Shown here: positions 43,083 through 50,803 of the stretch, piece after piece | Layout: every line of letters starts with the position of its first letter | Position numbering within the stretch: the stretch's first letter is position 1 | Assembly: GCF_050589845.1 (NCBI RefSeq) | Contig: NZ_JBNGPA010000030.1 | Span: 11,470 to 75,469, forward strand | Length of the DNA stretch: 64,000 bases | Origin: Carboxylicivirga agarovorans | Lineage (GTDB): Bacteria; Bacteroidota; Bacteroidia; Bacteroidales; Marinilabiliaceae | Direction of reading: 5' to 3' | Notes under the pieces: generated by a model | Told to the model about the DNA's origin: nothing | What the model saw: only the letters and a program-made list of their open reading frames with translations | Databases searched by the model: none | Translations under genes and position numbers: made by a program

Positions 43083-44105
43083 ATGGGAACAGGTAAAAAA
43101 AGAATAGGGATTTTATCGGCCGGAGGTGATTGCCCCGGAATCAATGCCGCCATAAGAGGTGTTGGAAAAACAGCCATTGTTAAATATGGCATGGAAGTAA
43201 TTGGTATTGCCAATGGTTTTAGCGGACTCATGAATATGGAAGCCACCCATATGGAAGAGAAAGACCTGTCTGGAATTATCACTGTTGGAGGAACCATATT
43301 AGGAACATCTCGCTTTAAGCCTTTTAAGGTGGAAGAAGGCGAAACTGAAAATAAGCCTAAAATAATCAAAGAAAACTACGATAAGCTGGGTTTGGATGCC
43401 CTTGTTTGCATTGGCGGTAATGGCACCCAGAAAACAGCTAATTTACTGTCTCAGGAAGGCCTGAATGTGATAGGTATTCCCAAAACAATTGATAACGATG
43501 TATACGGCACGGATGTAACCTTTGGTTTCGACTCTGCCGTTGACATAGCAACAGAAGCGATAGACCGCCTTCACACAACGGCAAACTCCCACAAACGTGT
43601 TATGGTGATTGAGTTAATGGGGCATAATGCCGGCTGGATCACACTCCACTCTGGAATTGCTGGTGGTGGTGACGTTATTCTATTGCCTGAACTGGATTTC
43701 GACCTTGACAATGTTTGTAATTGCCTGATGGAACGGAATAAAGTTGGCAAACCATACTCAATTGTAGTGGTTGCTGAAGGTATTGAAAAACCTAAAAAGA
43801 AATCGGCAGCCAGCTATATTGGAAAGAAAATTCAGAAAATGACAGGTATGGAGACCCGGGAAACCATACTGGGATATATCCAGAGAGGCGGCAGCCCAAG
43901 TCCGCAGGACCGCATACTGGCGACTCGCTACGGAGCTTATGCGGCAGAATTAATCCATCGCGGCGAATATGGCACAATGGTATCATTGAATAAAGATGTT
44001 ATTACTTCGGTTCCATTAAGCGAAGTTGGCGGTAAGTTAAGACTGGTCAATCCTGATCATTACCTGATAGAGCAAGGTCGAAGCATGGGTGTGTGCTTTG
44101 GTTAG
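43083..44105 (+). CDS. pfkA: 6-phosphofructokinase (PfkA family, group III-like)
   Basis: The enzyme phosphorylates fructose 6-phosphate to fructose 1,6-bisphosphate. The 340-residue protein has the N-terminal GILSAGGDCPGINAAIRG, the active-site stretch IPKTIDNDVYGTD, RVMVIELMGHNAGWITL, VVVAEGI, and ILGYIQRGGSPSPQDRI. Residues that decide phosphoryl donor are unusual: the metal-site GGDG is GGNG here (Asn113, Gly114), and Lys134 takes the place of the Gly of classic ATP enzymes. Gly114 favours ATP; Lys134 is typical of PPi or mixed-substrate group III enzymes. The donor thus cannot be fixed from sequence. It is a single gene ended by a terminator. Confidence 0.9.
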   Translation: MGTGKKRIGILSAGGDCPGINAAIRGVGKTAIVKYGMEVIGIANGFSGLMNMEATHMEEKDLSGIITVGGTILGTSRFKPFKVEEGETENKPKIIKENYDKLGLDALVCIGGNGTQKTANLLSQEGLNVIGIPKTIDNDVYGTDVTFGFDSAVDIATEAIDRLHTTANSHKRVMVIELMGHNAGWITLHSGIAGGGDVILLPELDFDLDNVCNCLMERNKVGKPYSIVVVAEGIEKPKKKSAASYIGKKIQKMTGMETRETILGYIQRGGSPSPQDRILATRYGAYAAELIHRGEYGTMVSLNKDVITSVPLSEVGGKLRLVNPDHYLIEQGRSMGVCFG

Positions 44106-44129
44106 CCTATCGGTTTAAACATATTTTAT

Positions 44130-44167
44130 CGGCTGGTGTTGTTTCTTTCAATACCAGCCGTTTTTTA
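44130..44167 (+). terminator. Intrinsic terminator after phosphofructokinase
   Basis: CGGCTGGT and ACCAGCCG form a stem with an inner TTG/CAA helix, followed by six T's. Confidence 0.9.
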
Positions 44168-44239
44168 TGGACATAAAAATTACATTTTAATAGTTTCCCT
44201 CTCCTACAATTCATTGGGCAGAGTTCGCTGTAAAATATC

Positions 44240-44247
44240 TATATTTG
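44240..44247 (+). promoter_or_regulatory. Putative -7 element of the APS/PAPS reductase gene
   Basis: TATATTTG matches TAnnTTTG 17 nt before the ATG at 44264; the -33 half is not clear. Confidence 0.45.
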
Positions 44248-44263
44248 CGCAAAACATTGGATT

Positions 44264-44968
44264 ATGCAAGCAGAAGAAATCAAGCAGTTGAATGAGCAGT
44301 TTGCAAACTCAACACCCCAGGAAATACTAACTTATTTTATCGAACGATTTGGTGATAAAATTGGTCTGGCATCAAGCCTGGGAGCCGAAGATCAGGTTTT
44401 AACCGAGATGGTGATCAACATAAATCCTGATACAACAATTTTTACATTGGATACAGGTCGGTTATTTCCCGAGACCTATGATCTGATTGATCGTACCTCA
44501 CGCAAATACAAGAAAAACCTGAAGGTATACTTTCCAAAGAAGAAAAAAGTCGAGAAGATGGTTAATGCCAAAGGTATCAACCTGTTTTTCGAAAGTGTTG
44601 AAAACCGTAAAGAATGCTGTTTCAACCGTAAAATCGAGCCTCTTCAGCGGGCCTTTAAAGGTTTGGATGTATGGATTTGCGGGTTAAGAGCCGAACAATC
44701 AGTTACAAGAACCGATATTCAGAAAGTTGAATGGGATGCCAACAATAACATGGTAAAAATTAATCCATTAGCCGACTGGAGCGAGGAGAAAGTATGGGCA
44801 TATATCAATGAAAAAGGAATTCCTTACAACACATTGCATGATAAAGATTTTCCAAGTATCGGATGTCAGCCATGTACGCGTGCCATTATGGAAGGTGAAG
44901 ACGTAAGAGCCGGCCGCTGGTGGTGGGAAAACCCAGACACTAAAGAGTGTGGTTTACACAAAAGATAA
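44264..44968 (+). CDS. cysH: Adenylyl-sulfate (APS/PAPS) reductase
   Basis: This enzyme reduces activated sulfate (APS or PAPS) to sulfite in assimilatory sulfur metabolism. The 234-residue protein has SSLGAEDQVLTEM and LDTGRLFPETY (nucleotide and sulfate binding), two cysteine pairs ECC (Cys118, Cys119) and GCQPC (Cys201, Cys204), and the catalytic C-terminal ECGLH (Cys229). The double cysteine pairs bind a 4Fe-4S cluster and mark the APS-type reductase, so APS is preferred over PAPS as substrate. No other sulfate gene is nearby. Start ATG 44264 follows a -7 element. Confidence 0.93.
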   Translation: MQAEEIKQLNEQFANSTPQEILTYFIERFGDKIGLASSLGAEDQVLTEMVININPDTTIFTLDTGRLFPETYDLIDRTSRKYKKNLKVYFPKKKKVEKMVNAKGINLFFESVENRKECCFNRKIEPLQRAFKGLDVWICGLRAEQSVTRTDIQKVEWDANNNMVKINPLADWSEEKVWAYINEKGIPYNTLHDKDFPSIGCQPCTRAIMEGEDVRAGRWWWENPDTKECGLHKR

Positions 44969-44990
44969 GTGTGTTTTAATGATATACAAC

Positions 44991-45140
44991 GGGCTGTCCA
45001 AAATTAAAATTTCACGCAAAGGTCGCTAAGAAACGCGCAAAGACCGCAAAGTATATTGCTTTTTCAATCAATTCTTTGCGAACTTTACGCACTTTATTTT
45101 TGCGTTCTTCGCGAGAAACCTTTTTATTCAAGGACGGCCC
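44991..45140. repeat. Long imperfect palindromic intergenic element (REP/MITE-like)
   Basis: The 150-bp element begins GGGCTGTCC (44991-44999) and ends GGACGGCCC (45132-45140), inverted copies with one mismatch. The left arm carries repeated CGCAAAG words (45014-45051) and the right arm carries their complements CTTTGCG...TTTGCG...CGCGAG (45074-45116), so the whole can fold into one long hairpin with a loop near 45052-45073. It has no coding frame. Similar CGCAAAG-rich intergenic repeats are known to occur in several bacterial groups. It could also end transcription between the facing genes. Confidence 0.75.
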
Positions 45141-45163
45141 TTTATTTTTTTGTCCCGCTATTT

Positions 45164-45871
45164 CTAAAATCTGAATATCAATCCTCCCGAAAAATCCCCC
45201 TGCACTGTTAATACACCGGTGCTTACGCTCACACCTGAACTTGTTCCGCCTGATCCGATACCAACAAATAATCCTCCACCTGAAAAATACATGGGTAACA
45301 ATAATCGCCCCTGCAAGCGGATACCAACCCTGTCACTAAAGAAGTATTTAACTCCACCTCCCAGGGCGGCCGAGAAAGAAACATGATCTGATACACCATG
45401 TGTTGTCATATTAAACCACGTTGCACCTACTGAGATCATTCCAAACGGAACCAATGGTCCGTCTTTAATTTCTTTTACCGTACCTAACTGGAAATAATCG
45501 ATTGCCATATCATAATTATCTTTCGTTCCGGTGGCAAAATCTTCATAACGTGCAGTTGTTTTGGAACGTGTATATGAAAATTCAACCAGTGACTGGGGTG
45601 CCACCTCCACCGATAACATGCCTCCAAACAGGTCTGAATTATCCATTGTGAATTTGGCCCGGTACAAATTGATATGTCCGTTAAGTGAATAGCCGTAAAT
45701 TGGCGTTAACTCTATTCTGGGCCTCGTCGGGGCCGGTTTCTTTTCCGGTTCCTGCCACTTATAGGTTTGCTGAACGGTTCCCTTTGAACTGGTAGGGTTT
45801 TGTGCAATAAGATTGAATGCAAGAAACAAAGCCGCTAATGCAGCAGCTGCTCTTAATCTGGTTATTCTCAT
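45164..45871 (-). CDS. Small outer-membrane beta-barrel protein
   Basis: The 235-residue protein has a signal peptide (MRITRLRAAAALAALFLAFNLIAQ), a proline/lysine-rich linker (EPEKKPAPTRPR) and about eight amphipathic beta strands (e.g. RIELTPIYGYSLNGHINLY, LFGGMLSVEVAPQSLVEFSYTRS, GVKYFFSDRVGIRLQGRLLLP), finishing with a strand ending in Phe (GGLIFRF), the usual barrel-insertion signal. It resembles outer-membrane protein beta-barrel domain proteins of the OmpW/OmpA-like kind; the ligand or function is not known. It follows the AspT-type transporter on the same strand, with 73 bp between them. Confidence 0.8.
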   Translation of the reverse strand: MRITRLRAAAALAALFLAFNLIAQNPTSSKGTVQQTYKWQEPEKKPAPTRPRIELTPIYGYSLNGHINLYRAKFTMDNSDLFGGMLSVEVAPQSLVEFSYTRSKTTARYEDFATGTKDNYDMAIDYFQLGTVKEIKDGPLVPFGMISVGATWFNMTTHGVSDHVSFSAALGGGVKYFFSDRVGIRLQGRLLLPMYFSGGGLFVGIGSGGTSSGVSVSTGVLTVQGDFSGGLIFRF

Positions 45872-45944
45872 AGTTATAGGTTATAATTTTCAACTTCTAT
45901 AAAGATATAACATTTAAAAGCAGCTTTTGATCAGAACAGCCTGA

Positions 45945-47531
45945 TTAAATGATGCCAAGTATCTGAACGCAAATGACCAACAAAACCATTGCCACCGGAT
46001 AAACGGTTGCATATGCTATTGCAGCGGCATTACTGTCGGTCATGCTGTCAACAGCGGCCAAACCAGGCGTACTTGTCATGGAACCGGTAATGGTACCCAG
46101 AAGGGTTAAAATATTCAGTGACTTCATGAAGTAAGCGGCTACAACTGCCATTAACATCGGAAACAAGGTAAGTATAGCTCCGACAACAAATAACTGAGAA
46201 CCGTAGTCATTATAGGTATCAAGCAATGTGGCTCCCGCTTTGGTCCCAACAGAGGCTAAAAACAGCATTAATCCCAATTGACGGAGCAATTGGTTAGCAG
46301 CACCAGACATACTCCAAATAACAGGCCCTGTACGCCCGATTCGGGCCAATATCATCGACACAGCCAATACCCCACCCGTTAAACCAAGACTGAACGAGAA
46401 CGAACCGCCGAATGACAAGGACATCTTACCAAACAAAACGCCCAGTACTATACCTGCCGCAACCGGGAAGAAATCAGTATCGGACAGCTTTTTATCATTA
46501 TTACCGAAAATACGGATCACCTGCTTCATGTTTTCGCGACTGCAAGCCACCATTACCTTATCTCCCATTTGCAATTTAACCGATGGCGAAGGGGTAATAT
46601 CAATTCCGCTTCGACGAATGCGGGTGACAGTGGCCTGGTAGTTGGTCCACAGGTTAAATACACTTAAGGCTTTGTTAACCGCCTCGGTATTGGTCACTAA
46701 TATTGATTGTACCTCGTAACCGGCATCCAATGGAATTTCTTCCTTCGTTTCAGAGCCAATTAACATGGATATTTTCTCTAGTGCATCACTTGTTCCAACG
46801 GCCCTGACCAAATCTCCTTTGCTTAAAACAGTGCTGGTATTGGGAGTCGTTGTGCACCCATCATGCATCACACGCGAAATAACCGCCTGAGTCATTGAAC
46901 GAACGCGAAGGTGACCTATGGTTTTGCCAATGACATTATCATTTTCAACCACCAGGTTACGATGTATAATTTCGGGAAAGCCTGATTCGGCATTCTTTTC
47001 GTAATTTTTTTCAGCGGTCTTTATATCAGCTTTGATAATTTTAGGATAAAACTTGGCAAAAAGTATTACTCCAATTACTCCAAATGGATAGGCCACACCA
47101 TAGCCAATGGAAACCAATGGTGAATTGGTTGTTTCAATCGCTGCCGCCAATCCGGGGGTGGAAGTCAGCGCACCTGTTAATAAGCCTGCGATAATGGGCA
47201 TATCCAGTCCAAAGGCATAGGATAATATATAAGCCATTACAGAAGCCGAAATAATTACAACCGTAGCAAGTAAAGCCAGGTTGCGCCCATTCTTTTGAAA
47301 AGAATCGAAGAATCCGGGACCTGCCTGCACTCCAATGGTATAAATAAAAAGGATAAGTCCGATCTTCTCCAGAATACCAGGCATTACAATGCCAAAATGA
47401 CCAAAAACAAGTGCCACAAAAATAATGGCTGATATGTCGAGCGACACACCTTTCACTTTAAGATTACCAATAATAAAGCCTAAGCAAATAATAACGAAGA
47501 GAGCAAAATAGCTCGTTTGTATTAATTCCAT
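45945..47531 (-). CDS. AspT/YidE/YbjL-family putative transporter
   Basis: The 528-residue membrane protein has two AspT/YidE/YbjL half-repeats of about five helices each, with two soluble TrkA-C (RCK_C) domains in the middle (about residues 200-370). The repeat motifs are visible in each half: LLTGALTSTPGLAAAIETTNSP and LLGTITGSMTSTPGLAAVDSMTD. RCK_C stretches include VIGKTIGHLRVRSMTQAVIS and LQMGDKVMVACSRENMKQV. Family members such as AspT exchange aspartate and alanine, but the substrate of this type is unknown. A TATCTTTG -7 element lies upstream at 47613-47620 on the minus strand. Confidence 0.9.
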   Translation of the reverse strand: MELIQTSYFALFVIICLGFIIGNLKVKGVSLDISAIIFVALVFGHFGIVMPGILEKIGLILFIYTIGVQAGPGFFDSFQKNGRNLALLATVVIISASVMAYILSYAFGLDMPIIAGLLTGALTSTPGLAAAIETTNSPLVSIGYGVAYPFGVIGVILFAKFYPKIIKADIKTAEKNYEKNAESGFPEIIHRNLVVENDNVIGKTIGHLRVRSMTQAVISRVMHDGCTTTPNTSTVLSKGDLVRAVGTSDALEKISMLIGSETKEEIPLDAGYEVQSILVTNTEAVNKALSVFNLWTNYQATVTRIRRSGIDITPSPSVKLQMGDKVMVACSRENMKQVIRIFGNNDKKLSDTDFFPVAAGIVLGVLFGKMSLSFGGSFSFSLGLTGGVLAVSMILARIGRTGPVIWSMSGAANQLLRQLGLMLFLASVGTKAGATLLDTYNDYGSQLFVVGAILTLFPMLMAVVAAYFMKSLNILTLLGTITGSMTSTPGLAAVDSMTDSNAAAIAYATVYPVAMVLLVICVQILGII

Positions 47532-47612
47532 TGAAAACAGATCGTTAATTTAGTTTAACAGCAGATATCTATGAATTTTTGGATATTCCGGAAGCTGGAT
47601 TTAAATTATTTG

Positions 47613-47620
47613 CAAAGATA
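47613..47620 (-). promoter_or_regulatory. Putative -7 element of the AspT/YidE-type gene
   Basis: On the minus strand TATCTTTG matches TAnnTTTG, giving a leader of about 75 nt before the ATG at 47531; -33 half not seen. Confidence 0.4.
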
Positions 47621-47798
47621 CACTTTCCATCTCAACGATACTTTTATAATTTTAATAATTAGTTTGTGAAAAGAAAAGGAGCCATTGAAGCTTGCCTGAA
47701 TGATATTAATACTTATCCACTAATAAGCCGGGAATACCCAGTATAAGGATTGAGATCATCGGAAGCACCATTGGGCAAACAAAATTAATTAGAAGCAG

Positions 47799-48071
47799 AT
47801 GAAGAGAGTAAGAGTAATAGTTGATGGCCGTGTGCAAGGTGTTGGATTCAGATATTTTGTTGCCAATGGCGCTAAGATCCATAATATTAATGGCTATGTA
47901 CAAAATTTACCGGATGGTAAAGTGGAGATCGATGCAGAAGGTGAATGTGAAAATATTTACCATTTTCTGCTTCAGTGTAAACAAGGTCCGCAATTGTCGC
48001 GTGTTGATACGTTTATGGTGAGTGACATTCCATTTTACGGATACAGACAGTTTAAAATTAAGCAAAGGTGA
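47799..48071 (+). CDS. acyP: Acylphosphatase
   Basis: This small enzyme hydrolyses acyl phosphates such as acetyl phosphate or 1,3-bisphosphoglycerate. The 90-residue protein has VQGVGFRYFV with catalytic Arg18 and GYVQNLPDGKVEI with catalytic Asn36, both intact. The strand pattern is the ferredoxin-like fold of the family. It is a single gene; the stretch before it (47532-47798) contains no other gene. Confidence 0.94.
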   Translation: MKRVRVIVDGRVQGVGFRYFVANGAKIHNINGYVQNLPDGKVEIDAEGECENIYHFLLQCKQGPQLSRVDTFMVSDIPFYGYRQFKIKQR

Positions 48072-48233
48072 TACATACCGCTTAGCAACCGACAGGTATC
48101 ATTGGAGATAAATTACCAAAGCTCACAGCATACAGAGTAAAGCAAAGACAAAAGTATTTCTAAAAAAATATCACTTTAGCTGTAACATCTTTTAATATCA
48201 CGGCGTCCTATTTGTGTCAATTGACAGATTTGT

Positions 48234-48719
48234 ATGACAGTAGATGAATTTAACCAGGCCGTAAATCTTTATTCTGATGGCGTTTACCGCTTTGTTCTGA
48301 AAAATATAAAGGACGAAGACAAAGCAAAAGACATCATTCAGGATACCTATGAGAAATTGTGGAAGAAACATGCGGAGGTTAATTTCCAAAAAGTTAAAAG
48401 CTACCTGTTCTCTGCTGCCTACCATACCCTGATCGACCTGACGCGCCGTGAAAAGAAACAAGCTCAATGGGATGAAGTGGATTTTAAAAATCACTCACAC
48501 AGTGATGGATACAGTGATCTGAATGAAATATTACACAGAGCTGTTGAACGCCTGCCCGAAACGCAACGTATGGTTGTGATGATGCGTGACTATGAAGGTT
48601 ACTCATACAAGGAAATTGGTGAAATATGCGGACTGAATGAAGCACAGGTGAAGGTGTATATATTCAGAGCCCGAAAGTTTTTAAAGGAATACATCGGTAA
48701 AATTGAAATATTAGTTTGA
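48234..48719 (+). CDS. ECF-type RNA polymerase sigma factor
   Basis: The 161-residue protein has sigma region 2 (about residues 8-75: AVNLYSDGVYRFVLKNIKDEDKAKDIIQDTYEKLW) and region 4 (about 95-155: LPETQRMVVMMRDYEGYSYKEIGEICGLNEAQVKVYIFRARKFL with the helix-turn-helix). It ends with its stop overlapping the start of the next gene by one base (TGATG), so the following membrane protein is almost surely its anti-sigma partner. No SusCD or TonB receptor genes are adjacent. Confidence 0.92.
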   Translation: MTVDEFNQAVNLYSDGVYRFVLKNIKDEDKAKDIIQDTYEKLWKKHAEVNFQKVKSYLFSAAYHTLIDLTRREKKQAQWDEVDFKNHSHSDGYSDLNEILHRAVERLPETQRMVVMMRDYEGYSYKEIGEICGLNEAQVKVYIFRARKFLKEYIGKIEILV

Positions 48720-49771
48720 TGAAGATTAATAAAAGTAACTACGAAGCCTATCTTTTGGACTATCTTGAGGGAAGCATCTCTGCTCAGGACAGGGAGGCTT
48801 TATTATTATTTTTTGAGCTTCACCCTGAACTAAAATCAGAACTGGACACTGATATAAGCCTTGGGCTGAACTCTCAGGAACAATTAGCTTTTGGCTTTAA
48901 GGAGCAATTACTAAAACACGACGCCGATATTTATGAATTGCCGGTCAGTGAATACCTGTACATCAAAAAACAGGAAGATGGCTTAAGCAAAGCAGAAGAA
49001 ACAGAACTGCTGGTTGCAGAACCCGATGAGCAACAACGTAAAAAGGAATCTGCTGAATACGGAAAAACAATTCTTAAAGCAGATCACACACTATTTTTTG
49101 CAGACAAATCGAAACTACGACGATTTATCTTGTTGCCGGCATTTAAACAATATACTGTCAGAAGAAGCATTGCCGCCGTTGCGGTCATTGCACTTTTTAC
49201 TTCCATATGGTTCTTTACTGAAACTACAACTGATCATTCTCAGCAACTGGCCAGGACAACAACAGAGCAAACAACACAACAAACAACAGAGCAGCAGGAA
49301 ACAGTCATTGCTCAAAGCAAAATACTGGAGAAATCTCTTCCGGATGAGAAACAACCTTCAAAAGACAGCTTATTGAAACTGGCGAAAGATCCGATGGAGT
49401 TAAAAACGCCGCCCGTTGCTGATCAAAATACCATGCAAAAGGAAAAAATTGAATACCTGGCAGGCATGGGTAATAGTGACGCATTTGATGAGCATAAGAT
49501 AAATGCCTACGAGCATGGCCTTAATGTTATGATGCCCCAATACATGAACAACAACCTGCTGAGGCAGGAACTGGCATCTATTTATCGTCAAATTGAAGTG
49601 GAAGATTACACACCATCCCTTTCCCTCGCTTTGGTTGAAAGCGGCGTTAAGGTCATGAACTTCCTTTCAAAAGATCCGGTAAAAATGCAAAAATACTACA
49701 ACGATAATGGTGAAGTCGTTGCCTACAAGGTGAAAGGAGAAAACCTGGAAGTTAACAGGAAAATAAAATAA
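48719..49771 (+). CDS. Probable anti-sigma factor or membrane partner of the ECF sigma
   Basis: The 350-residue product has an N-terminal cytosolic part (about residues 1-140) that begins NKSNYEAYLLDYLEGSISAQDREALLLFFELHPEL, resembling the zinc-free anti-sigma N-terminal helices of Bacteroidota. One membrane helix follows (about residues 146-165, SIAAVAVIALFTSIWFF), then a Thr/Gln-rich linker (TTEQTTQQTTEQQE) and a periplasmic tail of about 170 residues with no known domain. I chose ATG 48719, which overlaps the sigma stop by one base, rather than the TTG just before. A small hairpin (49778-49793) follows. Confidence 0.75.
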   Translation: MKINKSNYEAYLLDYLEGSISAQDREALLLFFELHPELKSELDTDISLGLNSQEQLAFGFKEQLLKHDADIYELPVSEYLYIKKQEDGLSKAEETELLVAEPDEQQRKKESAEYGKTILKADHTLFFADKSKLRRFILLPAFKQYTVRRSIAAVAVIALFTSIWFFTETTTDHSQQLARTTTEQTTQQTTEQQETVIAQSKILEKSLPDEKQPSKDSLLKLAKDPMELKTPPVADQNTMQKEKIEYLAGMGNSDAFDEHKINAYEHGLNVMMPQYMNNNLLRQELASIYRQIEVEDYTPSLSLALVESGVKVMNFLSKDPVKMQKYYNDNGEVVAYKVKGENLEVNRKIK

Positions 49772-49810
49772 GCCCTGTTGCGTATAAACGCAATTGTTTA
49801 ACTATACCTA

Positions 49811-50755
49811 TCAGGCACTTACCTTATCCAGGGGCATAGAGAAATAGAAATTAGATCCTTTACCACTCTCTGATTCCAGCCAGATTTTACCACCAAGTAA
49901 CTTGAGCATCTCTTTGCAAATTGATAAACCCAAACCAGTACCACCCGTTCGGTTGGCCAACTCAATCTCAGCCTGTTTAAAGCGTTCAAATATCGTTTGA
50001 TGCAACTCGGGCTTAATTCCTACACCTGTATCTTTCACAAAGAAAATGATGTCTTTTTTATCAATGTGATAACCCAGTTCAATCGTTCCTTTATAGGTGA
50101 ATTTAATGGCATTATTGACCAGGTTATGAAAGACACGGGTTAACTTCTCCTTATCTGTGTAAATGGCCAGGCCCTGCCCTTCCCTCTTCACCTTCAGCTT
50201 AACCTCTTCTTTCATCAGGGGTTGAAAATAAGCATGTACATTATCCATCAACTGGTTAATTGGAAACTGTTCGTTATGCACGTAGCTATTCCCCGACTCT
50301 AGCAATGAAGTATCCATCACATCGTTAACAATGGACAATAACTGCTTTGAACTATTCAGTATTATATCAAGATACTGTTTTGTTTCTTCAGCGGTAGTCC
50401 CCTCTGTTTGCGCAATTTCGGTAAAACCCACAATGGCATTCATCGGAGTTCTTAACTCGTGTGAAATATTTTCTATAAAAGCAGTCTTGAGCTTCTCATT
50501 TTCACGCGCCAGGTTTTCTGCTTTCCGCAGGCGCTTTAAGTGAATTTTACTAAAGAAAAACAGTACAACTGCAGTCGCCAACACATAAAACCAGCCCTTA
50601 TAATGCTGAATAAGCGTCAGTTTATCTTCGTTATCAGAAAGCTTTGCAGCCAGGTTATCCGAAAACAGTATCCAAAGTGCACCAATCACCAGATATATTA
50701 CAGATAACCTGTACTCAAAAGGAATCTTCCTGTAACGTGCCAATAAGTTACTCAT
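49811..50755 (-). CDS. Membrane sensor histidine kinase
   Basis: The 314-residue kinase has two closely spaced membrane helices (about residues 15-31 and 55-70) with a short outside loop (about 32-54), so no large sensor domain. A coiled stretch leads to HisKA with His99 in ENISHELRTPMNAIVG, then HATPase motifs NLVNNAIKFT, DTGVGI and GTGLGL. It sits 48 nt downstream of a haem-type chemoreceptor on the same strand, which suggests a common signal (inference). There is no receiver domain or adjacent response regulator. Confidence 0.9.
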   Translation of the reverse strand: MSNLLARYRKIPFEYRLSVIYLVIGALWILFSDNLAAKLSDNEDKLTLIQHYKGWFYVLATAVVLFFFSKIHLKRLRKAENLARENEKLKTAFIENISHELRTPMNAIVGFTEIAQTEGTTAEETKQYLDIILNSSKQLLSIVNDVMDTSLLESGNSYVHNEQFPINQLMDNVHAYFQPLMKEEVKLKVKREGQGLAIYTDKEKLTRVFHNLVNNAIKFTYKGTIELGYHIDKKDIIFFVKDTGVGIKPELHQTIFERFKQAEIELANRTGGTGLGLSICKEMLKLLGGKIWLESESGKGSNFYFSMPLDKVSA

Positions 50756-50803
50756 GCTTAAAGTTTAAGATTGACGACATCAGTTTAATACAATAATAAC
50801 ACT

